Shown here: piece by piece, positions 1-11,794 of the stretch
Layout of the letters: the number at the start of each line of letters is the position of its first letter
How positions within the stretch are numbered: the stretch's first letter is position 1
NCBI GenBank assembly: GCA_028829895.1
Contig: CM054182.1
Coordinates: 91,040,546-91,104,545, forward strand
Source of the DNA: Sinotaia quadrata
Taxonomy: Eukaryota; Mollusca; Gastropoda; Architaenioglossa; Viviparidae
Direction: 5' to 3'
DNA: 64,000 nucleotides
Notes under the pieces: model-generated
The model's input: only the letters and a program-made list of their open reading frames with translations
Database searches by the model: none
What the model was told of the DNA's origin: nothing
Made by a program: the position numbers and the translations under genes

Positions 1-270
1 GCTCATAAAACTGTGTTACAACAATGCCTATTCTCAATTCCAATATATCCTACCTGACTATGGGTACTGTAAATGCATTGCAAACAACACTTATTCTATT
101 TCCAATATACCCTATATGACTATGGGTAAATGTAAATGCATTACAAACAACACTTATTCTTGTTTCCAACATACCCAAAATGAGTGGGCTGAATGCATCA
201 TAGAAACACCTACTATCATCCCAATTCCGTCCACAATGACGTGAGAACAAATGTATTTTGTAAGTCTCAC
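1..270. repeat. ADSL intron 5 (start) with ~63-bp tandem repeat
   Basis: From about 20 to 185 a unit of roughly 63 bp is repeated about 2.5 times. It is recognisable by TTCCAATATA and GACTATGGGTA. It lies in the ADSL intron beyond exon 5, and no exon can be recognised here. Confidence 0.7.
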
Positions 271-3200
271 CTTCTCATCATCTCCGTCAAATAAAGCCAA
301 AAAACTAGCTTGTGTTCCAGTAGTCCCTTTCACGCCCCGAAAGCGCAAGTCACTGCGCGCCCGCTGAAGATTGCGCAAATCCATGAGAAGATCCTGAATC
401 CAAATGCATGCCCGCTTCCCCACTGTAGTCAACTGGGCTGGTCTCAAAACAAAAAGGCAATTTCGAAGCTCCAGTTTAAGTCCTCATCTCAAAATTCAAA
501 ATCAGCTGGCAAGTCAAATAACCACTGCCAGCCAAGTTCCAAAAGCTCGCTAACAAAAGAGCATTCAACTTTTCAAAATTGTTCTTATATACATAAGACC
601 TTGAACTAAAGTAGGTTGTTACTTAGTGCAAAGTGTTGCAGCATTTCAGTGAAGAATTGACTAAGAGGTGGCTGATTATTATAATCTTCTTTGATTATTG
701 AAAATTTTTCAAACAAGTTCCCTAAGGAATATTATGACTGATTATTAAATGGTTACTTAGGTTATTTTGAGGGACTTAATTAAAGTTTTTCTAACAAGTT
801 CCCTAAGGAATATTCTGACTGATTATTAAAATGGTTACGTTCTTAGGTTATTTTGAAGATCTCAGTGAAAGTTTTCTCCAAGATTAATTCTGACTGCAGC
901 AATGGAACTAGTGAGCAAGGAATGTTTCTTGTTCTAAATTTGACCTCATTAGCGATTTTAACTAATTATAAACTGATGGAAACACCTCAACCTTGTCTTT
1001 ATTCTATCTGATCGTAACACTTCTTTTTATTTTTCCCATCCAAACGCAGTTACATCAAGAATATGCTGCACACACGCTTCAACTGATTTCTAGCTCACTG
1101 TCTTCAAAGGGTAAAATATTATAACATATTGCTGATTCTACGTCACCAAACATGTAAGCTCAAATATCAAATGTTTGCACTCTGTTCAAATTTTACTTTT
1201 ATAAAGTATGAATAAATGGCTGGCTTGGTAAAATAAATCTAAGGTTATCCATAATTATATTACTGGTATTGACCAAAAGCTGCATTATCTTGTATATATA
1301 TATATTTATTTTGAGTGGAATCAGGTCACAAATTCATCAGGTCCTATCATTATTTCTGTGATAAAAGCATAGGGAAAGCAACTCACTGCAAATGTGTATA
1401 AGAAAGGCAAGGTAAATCCTTGTACTGCTGAGCAAATGTTGATAGCCTTTGGATGCATCTGGCAAGCTGCAAAGAAACAGAAGCTCTTTCTTTGTAAGAA
1501 GAAAAATACTGGCAGTAGTCCATTATTTTAGTTCACATGCACAAAACTGTCATAAGTATTTTATGCCTAACAACTACTTCACTGTTTCAGGCACAGCAGT
1601 GTTGTAATGAAATAAAGAAGGTTTTTTTACCCCTCCAGCTAACAAACTATTACTATTACTATACAATCTATGGAAAGACAAATATGTTATCAGTGATAGT
1701 TCTTATCAGAGAGCAGAAATGGAGTTTTAGGGAGATAAGTGAAAATAGTTTGTACATAACCTTGTTCTAGGCAATGCAGCAATATTCTTTTGTGCAATTT
1801 CGTAATAAAGTCACAAATATATTGTCATAATAGAATTTGTCAATTTCTCTTGGAACATCCAATGGCATACTAGAGGACATGTTTTCAGCCACTGTTTTCT
1901 TGAGACTAATCTAGGCACTCCTTCGCTGTATGAGTTCCCTCAAGCAGAACAACAATGTAACAATTTCCAGTAACATCCTTGTAACAAAAATTCCATGATG
2001 TAGCTGAACATAATTTGCCACCATACATCAACAGAGTGCAGTGTATCCTTACACTTACACACTGGGAGGTAGAGACTTCTCGAATCTACCACAGCTGTGG
2101 CAGTTTATACATCAGTAAACTGGGAGATCTACTAAAAAAATCATAATAATAATCAGGGAACAAATGCTAAGTTTTCCAGTTTATTCATCTCTAACTCCAC
2201 TCTTTCTTACATTCAAGTCTCAACTTACAGTTTCCACAACAGTATTTATTAGTCCGATACATACCGCATAATAAATAAAAAATTTAATTTTATGAACAGG
2301 TTCACTAGAAACAATGTCAAGTGTTTATTATACTACATACAAGCATCATAGTTCACAATCTGTAGAAATAATAGTCTACTCACATAATACATCTCTGCAT
2401 AAAACTCAAGCATAATATATCAATAGCAAAATGCATGAAATATTTCTAAGTCCATTCTCTCTCAATCAGTCAGTTAACTCATCGTTACTGCCGCCTTTCA
2501 TGACCACACTTATGCCACTCCAAATTCAAAGTGATTAGAAAATAAATTCTCTACAGCAGGTAAACTTTGATCTCAGCCCATTGGCTGGTCTCGTTCTTGT
2601 AAATCTTAACCATTGGATAATAAAAGCTACTCATCCACCTAAAACAAATTTAGATTACATCAGCAAGTCTAGCACGTTCTTTACCTGAGTTGTTTACTCC
2701 AAAAATGTCATCACAAGCAGTGTCCAAGGTCGGGTCACGTTAGCATTGGCAACAAAGATATAATTAGTATAGAAATAGGGATAGGCAAACTTACTCCACC
2801 ACAATAACAATTAAGTTTAGAAATAGGGATAGGCAAATTTACTCCACCACAATAACAATTAAGTTTAGAAATAGGGATAGACAAATTTACTCCACCACAA
2901 TAACAATTAAGTTTAGAAATAGGGATAGGCAAATTTACTCCACCACAATAACAATTAAGTTTAGAAATAGGGATAGGCAAATTTACTCTGCCAACCACTA
3001 TAACAATTAAGTTTAGAAATAGAGATAGGCAAATTTACTCCACCACAATAACAATTAAGTTTAGAAATAGGGATAGGCAAATTTACTCCACCACAATAGG
3101 AAAACTGAAGATCTGTAGACTTCTATTACTTATATACATATATTTTTTTAATAATCAAAATGTCAAGAAAAATGCATTTTGATAGTTGACATAATTTGAT

Positions 3201-6200
3201 ATCTCCTTGCAATGTGTCTCAAAAAATAAAATAGCATAAACTTGGATAAAATCAATGTGTTCTAAAGAATTAATTTATGTTTATGTGCTATGAACACATT
3301 CCTGTATGTGTGCTTACAAGTTTTTTTTTTCCTTCTTGTTTTCTGCTTTGTTAACGCTTTCTTGTTCATTTGTCGCAATAATATCATATAGCTTTACAAC
3401 AACAAATTAAAATAAAATGCAATAAAAAATAATTTAATGTATTCATTTTTATACTTTTGGTAGTAGTATGTCAAATGCATCTCTCATGATGATAAGGTCC
3501 TGAAACAAAAAAAAAAATTACAACAAATGGTTAATGTGAAAGTCTTAATGTCGGGGGGGGGATGGAGGAAGGGAAAAGAAGAATAAGAAAGAAAAAAGGA
3601 AAAGAATAACTTCCAGGTTTTCAACAACTTTTATAAGGTGTGCTTCAATCAAAAAAAAAATTGCAAGTCTTTTCTACAATGGGATCTTTATATTAAAATA
3701 TTTGTAATAATAAAACTTGCACCAAACAATTTAAATGGAAGATATTCATTTATAAAAATAAACCATTAAACATGTGCTGTTTAAATGTAGATTGATCCTA
3801 AGTCATGAAACTTAGCAATAATTCTTTCTGCATTAAAAGTATACATTTTATGAGATAATATATAAAGTATCTCCATTCACCAAAGTTAAACATATACATT
3901 CCACAAACAGATCAGAAAAGAACAAGGCAACATGTAAATGTACAATTTTAAAATAAAAGTTATGATCATCAAGCAACATAATAATATAAAATATAGTAAT
4001 GCATCAAGCATTACTAGTGAGTAAAAACTGTATTCTTTTTGGCAAATTCAAATTATTAATTTAATTAATGTAAGAATTTGAAACATGGTAAATTAGTTTT
4101 GATCCATATTTTCAATTTACATGTGTTGTACATGTGTTTAACTTGTGTACATACACACACACAAAAATTGTCAGATACTAAGATAAATCAACCACTGTTT
4201 GTTAATGTTTTAGGATAAAACAGTTACAGACCACCATATTTGTATTGGAGACATACAGTGTGAGTTGTTGCTGATACAAGTGATAGGTAAAACATCAGCA
4301 AATGTAAAAGAGACAAACAGTGCCAGCATTGTTGAAATGCAAAACATCAGCAGGTTTAAAAGAGACAAATAGTGTCAGTCATTGCAGAAATGCAAAACAT
4401 CAGAAAGTGTAACAGAGACAAACAGTGCCAACAATTTTGAACTGCAAAGCAATAGCAAGTTTGAAAGAGCCAAACAGTCCAGCCATTGTTGAAAAAACCA
4501 ACAAGTTTAACCAGTGCCAGTTATTAAATGCAAAATAACAGCAAGATGAAAAGATAATTAAAAGAAAAAAACATGTAAGATGTGAGACTAAGAGGAATGG
4601 AAACCATAACTGATACCACTTGAATTTAATGATAAAACCTCAGTACAGACCTGTTGGTTGGTGTCAACCACAGAAATGATTGATGTCCATGCAAAAGATT
4701 TACCTCCAAAGAAGAAATGGAGGAGCTGACTATATGACAAACACATACCTTGTGATGCTAAAGCACCAAGCAAGACTGCATCATGGCCTCAGTGAATGGC
4801 ATAAATTATAGAGGTAATATAAGATGACACATGTCCTACCCCTTATGGCAACTGAGTGTATTGTTAACTAAGTTATGTAATAAAACTGATATTTTTAAAA
4901 AGAAGTCAAGTAAATAGACTATGAGAACTGAGAATTTGGAATTTGAGACTGAAATGAATGTTTAACTTAAAACTAAAGTTTCTAGATACAATTTAATAAT
5001 ACTGTTTAGGTAAGCAAATAATCTTTGATATTTAGTTATGATTTGACTTTCTTGTTTATAAAATAAATTTACTTTCCTTTTACGTTAATTTGTACCAGAC
5101 TTTCTTGTTAATAAAATAAATCTTCTTTCCTTTCAGTTTATTCATACAATTCAGATGTAAATTTATAGTAGAGTGAGATGGACACACCTGCCCAAGTAAA
5201 AATGTATCATAAATCACACCAAAATAAAAGATAAAGTAAATAATAATTGCAAACATGTGTTAAAGATATTCTACTAATTTGTTCTAACTTTAACTTTTAA
5301 CTTACTGGTTGAGTTTGTATTTTTTATTGCAGCTGTCCAGAAAAAAGGTTTTTAGCTTATTACTTATTAGTCATTCTTGTCTTGTTATACTGAAGAGATT
5401 GTTTTAAATGATTTTAGCTTATTAATCATTCTTGTCTTATAATGAAGAGATTATTTTTAATGATTTTTGCACGTGTTTTATTTCTTACATTGTTACAACT
5501 AACTCCACAGAGCAAGTTTAAGGGATAATGTCAATAATCAATAATTATAATTAATTATATATTATTATAATCATTAGTGAAAGATATGCAATTATACAGA
5601 AATGACTATGAAGTGATAAAAGTAAAATGGGCTAAAATTTTACAAACAGTTGTAAAATACACACAGTATTGTCGCCAACATAGCACGATGTAGCTCCAAG
5701 GTGAATGATTGGAGCAGCAAGCGGACATATTGCTGCAAAGGTGTGGATGTGTGCCATGACATCATGCCTCGTGCGTTTTTCTTCTTGTTCAGCATGGCTG
5801 AAGTCAATATTACTTATATTGTTTTCCATTTCAATCAGCTGCTGATCAGTAATATCAAGCCCCAGATGCTTTGGAAAAAATATATATTTTTAATGAAAGA
5901 ATTTAGTACATAAAATTATAAATTTATTTCAGATTGACTTAATACAATATAAAATAATATAATATTTATATTTTTACAAATCTAAAATGCATATAACCAA
6001 ATCATTAGTTGATAAATATACTTATATAAAAAAAAAAAATATGTGCTGATGTAAAATGTAAACAAATTCTTTCTCACAAGCTCAGATGAATAGAACAAAA
6101 AAGACTGCCTTTAGTCCTCAGACATAATGATGCAATAGCAAACATCTTTTTACACATCCTACACCAGGTCTTAAATTCATTAATTTTCTCATTTATTTTC

Positions 6201-8477
6201 TTTTTAATTTCTATCTGGTACACCTTTCAGAGATGTTATCAGAGATGTACATCCACTATATATGTTTATTTCTGTATTATGTGTTACTGAGTGTGTTTAT
6301 TAATAGTATTGTGCTATGTTTACATTCGCTTGGTATTAAGTGCACTGGTATTGTGTATTTTATTTTTTTATCCTTTAAATACACTTAAAGGTTGTTTTGT
6401 TGTTTAAATAAAGATAAAACTTTAATTATGTTAAAACAAACTTGTGAAGAAGACTTACTTTGTATTGGAATAAGTAAAAAAATACACATAAGAATGGTTG
6501 CATTATATAGCTCATGACCACTTTTCAATATTTACAATTAACATTTTTTTAATAGTAAAGCAAATATTTAGGTGTAGTGTAAAGTTAATGAACTGTATCA
6601 AACATAATTTAAAAAATGCAAATGTATATGAATGACAAAATTTAATTATAAAATATTATATTGCCATTAGCAATAATCACTACTTGAATTTTCAACTGTC
6701 AAGCAAGATATATAAACTTTGTAAAATTGTAGTCACATGACTAGCACAGTGATTTCTGTTAAGTTCAAAATCAGAAGCAAGAACATAAGTGGCAAAATTA
6801 TTTTTAAAATGAATACATTGAATTAAAACAATGACTTTTAATGTAGACCTATTAATATTATAATATAAGACTGACCCAGAGAATGAGCATAAATTTTTTA
6901 AATCACAACAAATGAAGTGAAGAAAAGTCAAAAGCAACTCAAACAGTTAAGTTCAAGCACACCTGATCTGTGTTACTGTTAGTATAGACTAGATGAAATG
7001 GTATTAAATTTTAAAATTAGCACTGATTAAATACACATTCTGGTTAAAGAATGCAGGCATTTAAACAAACAAAGCAAGAAAAAAGTTCTAAAATTAAAAA
7101 ATTAATATTGATGAAAGAAAATTGACATTTTAAAAATATAAAGAAAAGTACATTTTAAAAAATAATTACTGCTTTGTTTTATTAATGTGAAAATCAAATA
7201 ACAAAGCCTATGTAAACAAGGCAACATCATGAAAAACATGCACCACTTTGAAACGACAAGATTGTGCTCAGCCATCAGAAAAGAAAAATAAATTATGTGG
7301 TCTTGCATACTTTTTTCCCCACTTATTGCAAGCAGTGATTGAATTTATAACCTGTTCTATACCTAGTGAAAGACAGATGAAAAGATTCCTCTCTCCCCAA
7401 AAAAAGAGTGTGATAAAAGAAAAAAAAAAGTATATTATTTACTTTTCTTCAATCAGCCACTATCTGTCATGACAGTACAAAACTATAATACTATTGCTGT
7501 GAAACAAATGCTACAATTGCGTCATTCATGTTCTGATTTGTTATAGCATTTTGCCATCATCCTGTATGGTATAGCGATTATTTCATTCCCTCTTTGGATG
7601 ACTTAAACATTATGTGCAGTAGCCTGTTCTGTACTGTATTATGAAATCAGCACACATACTTGTAGTTGTACTACTATAGTTTAGTACTAAAAGAAAGCAT
7701 TTATGACAATACGTAGGGCAACTAAACAAATGCATTCCATTTCCAAACAGCATTTTCACATATAAGCTAATTTTGCATTAAATGCAAGCTCTGATACTTT
7801 ATATTTAATTCTGCATCTTTTGTATTTTGCTAATGAAAAACAACAAAAAAGAGAACTGTTTTAGAAAATATATATATAATTTTAGAAATTAAATATTTAA
7901 TGAATGCACGTGTTTCTTATTGTTGTTTAATATGAAAAGAGCTCCTGCTTCAAGTAATTTAACGCCATTTTGAAATATTGTTCATGTTTATCAATTTCAT
8001 TATGTTCATACTGAGAAAATATCTTGGACATATACATTATTAGTAATTTCAATATTGTAGGCCTATATATGTTTCAAGATATAGCTTCTGAAACACCTTA
8101 ATCCGTTAGATGCTCAAACAACTGCTAGTCAAGATTGCAGAGCAATTATAAAAGACAGATGAAACTACCATTATTGAGCACAAAACCCTTGCAGAATGAT
8201 TATCTGTTTACATAATCACAAACAAAATCATTGGTGCTAGCAGTAACACTCGATATTGAGTGAAGTTGATACCGAACTGTGTGGCTAATTTTTGTCTCAC
8301 TTTTTCAGCCTCAGCAAGCCACAGCCAAAGCCATCTCCAAGTTGTAAATTTCTTAACATCTCCAAAATTTTTTGACATGGCAGCACTAGCATATCGTGCC
8401 ACCAGCGGGGTGCGATAGTTGACATGTTCCAAAAATTCGTCTTGCGCTTCTCTCACGCTTTCATAGGGTGCCGCCAT
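1..8477 (-). CDS. ADSL: Adenylosuccinate lyase gene, 5' part (exons 1-5, runs off left edge)
   Basis: Coding segments are join(8301-8477, 5665-5868, 3455-3499, 1387-1466, 271-442) on the minus strand. They give 678 coding bases and the first 226 residues of a protein usually about 480 long. The enzyme belongs to the fumarase/aspartase superfamily. It splits SAICAR into AICAR plus fumarate and adenylosuccinate into AMP plus fumarate in cytosolic purine synthesis. Visible family blocks are [14 protein letters not shown] (residues 46-59), [38 protein letters not shown] and [15 protein letters not shown]. The histidine of the THxQPAQ block, the family's catalytic acid, is present. All five exons join in phase (0, 0, 0, 2, then 0 leaving the window) with GT-AG borders. 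Exons for the C-terminal half, including the SSAMPYKRNP signature, must lie beyond base 1. The start ATG at 8477 has A at -3 and G at +4. Family assignment is secure; the splice borders are inferred. Confidence 0.95.
271..442 (-). CDS. ADSL: ADSL exon 5 (residues 169-226)
   Basis: The acceptor TTTTGTTTTGAG is followed by A CCA GCC CAG, completing the split Q codon and giving [15 protein letters not shown]. The exon continues through [16 protein letters not shown] to FDGDDEK with donor AAG|GTGAGA, phase 0. No further ADSL exon is visible in 1-270. Confidence 0.94.
443..1386 (-). other. ADSL: ADSL intron 4
   Basis: AT-rich intron. It holds a two-copy tandem duplication of about 86 bp at roughly 712-880, keyed by TTCCCTAAGGAATATT. 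Nothing else is recognised. Confidence 0.75.
712..880. repeat. ~86-bp duplication in ADSL intron 4
   Basis: Two adjacent diverged copies share CAAGTTCCCTAAGGAATATT, GACTGATTATTAAA and GGTTATTTTGA. Confidence 0.75.
1387..1466 (-). CDS. ADSL: ADSL exon 4 (residues 143-169)
   Basis: The acceptor TTTCTTTGCAG is followed by [19 protein letters not shown] and the catalytic block SYTHL. The donor is TTGCA|GTGAGT, phase 2, which splits the glutamine codon of THLQ with exon 5. The usual GFTH is SYTH here. Confidence 0.92.
2282..3105 (+). mobile_element. Dispersed non-coding element, right-hand part (copy A)
   Basis: The block ATATTTCTAAGTCCATTC and the later AAATTCAAAGTGATTAGA also occur in the copies near 40.3 and 51.9 kb. 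The copy ends with the family's right terminus, GCAAATTTACTCCACCAC, which is here amplified into an array. There is no coding capacity. The left part of the element is missing. Confidence 0.7.
2771..3100. repeat. 48-bp tandem array, ~7 copies, made of a mobile-element terminus
   Basis: Unit key: AGAAATAGGGATAGGCAAAT. The same sequence occurs once at the right end of the elements near 40.55 kb and, inverted, near 51.43 kb, so the array is an amplification of that terminus. An 87-residue open frame on the minus strand is only this repeat (period divisible by three). Confidence 0.9.
3455..3499 (-). CDS. ADSL: ADSL exon 3, 45-nt microexon (residues 128-142)
   Basis: Fifteen codons read [15 protein letters not shown], matching the family segment that follows GDNT. 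The acceptor is a long T run ending GTTTCAG. The donor is AAA|GTATAA, off consensus. Phase is 0 on both sides, so skipping would delete 15 residues without shifting the frame. Confidence 0.88.
4255..4520. repeat. ~58-bp degenerate tandem repeat, ~5 copies
   Basis: Unit key: GCAAAACATCAGCA followed by AAAGAGACAAACAGTGCCAG. The copies diverge progressively to the right. Confidence 0.75.
5044..5140. repeat. ~52-bp duplication
   Basis: Two copies share ACTTTCTTGTT, TAAAATAAAT and CTTTCCTTT. Confidence 0.6.
5345..5468. repeat. ~60-bp duplication
   Basis: Two copies share TAGTCATTCTTGTCTT or the like, then GAAGAGATT and AATGATTTT. Confidence 0.65.
5665..5868 (-). CDS. ADSL: ADSL exon 2 (residues 60-127)
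   Basis: The acceptor is a T-rich tract ending in CCAAAG; the exon begins [14 protein letters not shown] and ends [11 protein letters not shown]. It is 204 bases, 68 codons, phase 0 at both ends. It carries the [11 protein letters not shown] block, which lines the nucleotide/fumarate site in this family. The donor is ACT|GTGTGT, which is weak but at the position expected from the family alignment. Confidence 0.93.
5869..8300 (-). other. ADSL: ADSL intron 1
   Basis: A 2.4-kb AT-rich intron between exon 1 (AAA|GTGAGA) and exon 2 (CCAAAG|CAT). No arrays or mobile elements are recognised. The short open frames here look random. Confidence 0.75.
8301..8477 (-). CDS. ADSL: ADSL exon 1 (start codon, residues 1-59)
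   Basis: The exon opens with ATG GCG GCA in a strong context and encodes 59 residues ending in WLAEAEK. The family-typical block [11 protein letters not shown] is followed by [15 protein letters not shown]. The donor is GAAAAA|GTGAGA, phase 0. Any 5' untranslated part lies above 8477 and cannot be delimited. Confidence 0.94.
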
Positions 8478-8850
8478 TTTGTCATTGAGAGTTCATTCCC
8501 CCTGCTGTTGTTTGTCTCACCCCAAAAAATTAATGTCGTTTTTATGCTCAATTAGCCTTGTAACCTACATTTGCTTGGTCTATCGTTGAATAATAGTTCG
8601 CTAACTCTTCAGTTTATATAAAACAAGTATGATAAACAGACGAGAACGGTCAAAGACAAACGGCTTACTCAAGTTCAGGGGCGAAAAAAATTAAGGCAAC
8701 TACAAGCATGCTTTATTTTATTTTAGTATGTTTAGCTTTTGCAACAAATTTTCTTTTCAAAATCCATTTATAATTAAGGCCGTTTCTCATTTTGTAGTAA
8801 GCTAAGCCATTCCATAATTGTGGAGGGGCAAGATAACCTGACAGGATCAG

Positions 8851-8875
8851 CAGCATCACGTACTGTGTGATGCTG
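8851..8875. other. Perfect 9-bp inverted repeat (hairpin)
   Basis: CAGCATCAC, a 7-base spacer, then GTGATGCTG. It lies about 375 bp upstream of the ADSL start codon. A further ATCAGCATCAC follows near 8896. Function unknown; it may be chance. Confidence 0.4.
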
Positions 8876-9596
8876 ACGGGCAAGAGGTTACACATGATCA
8901 GCATCACCGATAAACATAATGGGCTGTTAATAGTAAATTAAACATTAAATGAAAACTGTCAACTTGGTTTATATAGGGTGATGAGCTAAATTGGTAAACT
9001 TTGAAAATAGGTATGCATTGAAATATTAAAGACTAGTTTTTCACATAGGCCTACCATTTTATAATCTGTCTCATCATATGTACTTCAAGTTTTTTTAACA
9101 CTTTTGTTTGTTTTTTTTCTTTCTTTATATCCACGCCCACTTTGCGACATAGTATACACAGAGGCCCACTATCTGTCATCCCCATCCCTAAAACAAAATC
9201 AAATATTATGCACGACCACAGTGTAAAGAGAGAGTCAAAATTAAAACACATTAGGAAATCGGTACGATAAACTTTAACCATAGTGTCTGTGTATGTAAAA
9301 CATGTGGTGGGGATATGGTGAGTTGAGTTAGTGAGGTCAAAGCACCAACGCGTCCCCTTTCTGCATTTAAAAGAGAACTAAGCAATGAAATGGAGTAGAT
9401 TTATTAAGGTTTTATCTCACTCTGTCAGCACCCGCATTTACAGTCAGAACAAAATTATTAATTAATTAATAATAATAGTCTAATAAAAATATAATCAGAA
9501 GGAGAACGATAGAGAAGAACCAACATATAAATTAAATTATAGTCTCAGAAACAGAAGCATCAAAATAGCAGACAGATCTAGAGACATCACTGAAAA

Positions 9597-9795
9597 ATTA
9601 CCCAGTTTGACACATCGCCGCCCTAATTATTGGTTATGATTAATTATTATTAATCATCCATAACTAAATACAAGTGATAAGAATCTTAATTTATATTATA
9701 AATAATTCTCCAGCAGACACCAATAGTCTCTCTCGCTTGGTGCTGTAAATGTTTTCTCTCTTCCACAACATTAAAAGCAATTGTAATCGCTTTAA
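9597..9795 (+). mobile_element. Dispersed non-coding element, left-end fragment (copy B)
   Basis: It matches the left part of the copies at 39.24 and 41.49 kb: GGTTATGATTAATTATTATT, ACAAGTGATAAGAATCTTAA, a block like GACACCAATAGTCTCTCTC, and GTTTTCTCTCTTCCACAACA. The remainder of the element is absent. Confidence 0.75.
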
Positions 9796-9949
9796 GTAAT
9801 AACAAGTACTGTTGTACCAACAGGACTTCTGACTGATGCATGCTCAATATTAAGTTAGGTCTCAGTGCTCAGATAAGCGCTTGTTCCAGACTTTTTTTTT
9901 TTTCCTTTTAGGGACTTGGTCTAGCTACGTATCATTAACCTCAAACACA

Positions 9950-10200
9950 AACAATAAACACCATAGCTTTCATGACAACAAACACCATAGCTTTCATGAC
10001 AACAAACACCATAGCTTTCATGACAATAAACACCATAGCTTTCATGACAACAAACACCATAGCTTTCATGACAACAAACACCATAGCTTTCATGACAATA
10101 AACACCATAGCTTTCACGACAATAAACACCATAGCTTTCATGACAACAAACACCATAGCTTTCATGACAATAAACACCATAGCTTTCATGACAATAAACG
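9950..10200. repeat. 24-bp tandem array, ~10 copies
   Basis: The unit contains ACACCATAGCTTTCATGACA, with CAACAA/CAATAA variants. The period is divisible by three, so several frames on both strands stay open for 90-107 codons. These are repeat artefacts, not genes. Confidence 0.95.
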
Positions 10201-10831
10201 ATAAACAGAATGACAATGAGACTTGCTTAATAAAAGCCTCATAATAAATTGCATTGTGGCATAACGTATCAGTGTGTTTAACATTTTGATTGTTGCTGCT
10301 GAAATACTACAGGTATAAATATTTGGCAAAGTCTCTTAAGCAACATTCCAAAGCTCTATAGTTTACGTAGCAAGTCCTTGGCATATAAATGAGTAGTGTG
10401 ACGCTGGACAAAGGCAGGCTGTGGTCATCTCATAAATAAACAGAATATGCGTGTCCATGTGTCGTCGATTCACGACCGCTGAGAGAACTAAAAGGCTAGG
10501 ACTTTGCAAGGGGGGGCGTGGTTTACCCCCTACCCAGGATGGACAAATGGGACACTAGAGGCAGAGGTTGACCCTGTACCCCATTTGTCCCATAAATTAT
10601 GATATGAGCATCCAGTGGTACATGTACAAAAGTCGTCGAAAAAAACCCAACAAAACTGGCATACAAATGCACATCATCTTATTGACACGGCAGACTTGCG
10701 ACACTTCCTTTGTTACAGCTCTGAAATCGCAAGCAGATATCTTAACTCGCACCACACGCAACAGTATTTACATTGTTCTATGTTGGTGTGCGTGAAAGTA
10801 TCAAGTTAGCGACTGTAATGCTAAGCTGTTG

Positions 10832-11035
10832 GGTTGTTGTATGTGTGCCTCTGTGCAAGTGTGTGCTTGCATGTGTACCGCTGTGTTTGTGTGCTTTTAT
10901 GTGCGCCTCTGTGCATGTGTGTGCTTGTATGTGTGAGTATGAGTACACGTCAGCATGAATACGTATGCATATGCTTGTGTATGCTTACGTGTCTGAATGT
11001 GAGCGTGTATGTGTGCGCGTCTGTTAGTTTCCGTG
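10832..11035. repeat. Imperfect TG-rich low-complexity tract
   Basis: Irregular TGTGTG blocks interrupted by CCTCTGTGCA-like motifs. This is a decayed microsatellite or minisatellite. Confidence 0.65.
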
Positions 11036-11472
11036 CTAACCACTGACAGTATAAGCACGTTACGATTTTGTTATTGCACCTATAATTAAAAGTTGTTATA
11101 GTTAAAATGTATCATATAATAACCATATACTCTTAGCGACTTAGTGGATGCTAATATATTTAGTTTGGCTTTGTTTACTCCCACGAATATAAATATTTGA
11201 TATGGATGTGCGTCTCATTAGGTATTTTTACTTAGTACCTAGTCTGTGCAGTCGTGATAAAAATGGATATATATCAAGTTCGTTACTGACCCTCATGAAT
11301 TTGATACAATTAGTCTGTAACTGATATACGGTAAAATTGCTGTTGTGCAGAGTATCGAAATGGATTATAGTAATACAATATGGGTTCTCTGAGTTTCTGT
11401 TCGAAACATGAACTAGAAGTAGACGGTACGCGTAAATATGTGTGCAGTACGACTTTTTTGTTCGGGACATGA

Positions 11473-11640
11473 ACCGTACTCAGTAGTCCATGTATAGTAT
11501 GGATTTGTGATGGTGACGTGAACTAGTAGATTCACCGTACTCAGTAGTCCATGTATAGTATGGATTTGTGATGGTGACGTGACCTAGTAGATCACCGTAC
11601 TCAGTAGTCCATGTATAGTATGGATTTTTGTTCATGACAT
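11473..11640. repeat. ~63-bp tandem repeat, ~2.7 copies
   Basis: Unit key: ACTCAGTAGTCCATGTATAG, followed by TATGGATTTGTGATGGTGAC. Confidence 0.9.
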
Positions 11641-11794
11641 ACACGAAGTGCAGAATTCAGATCAGGGCCATACCACAAGAGTGAGTGCAGGAATCACATG
11701 CTGCTACGTGACTGATGCCAGTTCTGGAGAAAAGAAAGTTTTCTTTCACCAGAGACAGTATGGCAATACTGCTATCTCATCTCTGGTCTCAGTT

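Larger units (their letters stand above)
1467..3454 (-). other. ADSL: ADSL intron 3
   Basis: About 2 kb. Its upper half (2282-3105) is a fragment of the dispersed repeat family annotated separately. The stretch 1500-2280 is AT-rich with no recognisable feature. Confidence 0.75.
3500..5664 (-). other. ADSL: ADSL intron 2
   Basis: AT-rich intron with a G-run near 3553, a tandem array at 4255-4520 and two short duplications (5044-5140, 5345-5468). The 61-codon open frame at 4588-4773 has no ADSL similarity and no splice support. Confidence 0.75.

Noticed and set aside
4588..4773. 61-codon minus frame in ADSL intron 2, considered as an extra exon
   Set aside because: No similarity to ADSL; the phase-0 junction GDNT to DLII between exons 2 and 3 needs no extra exon.
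9950..10200. CRISPR-like regular repeats here and in other arrays
   Set aside because: Units are directly contiguous with no unique spacers, in an intron-bearing eukaryotic genome.
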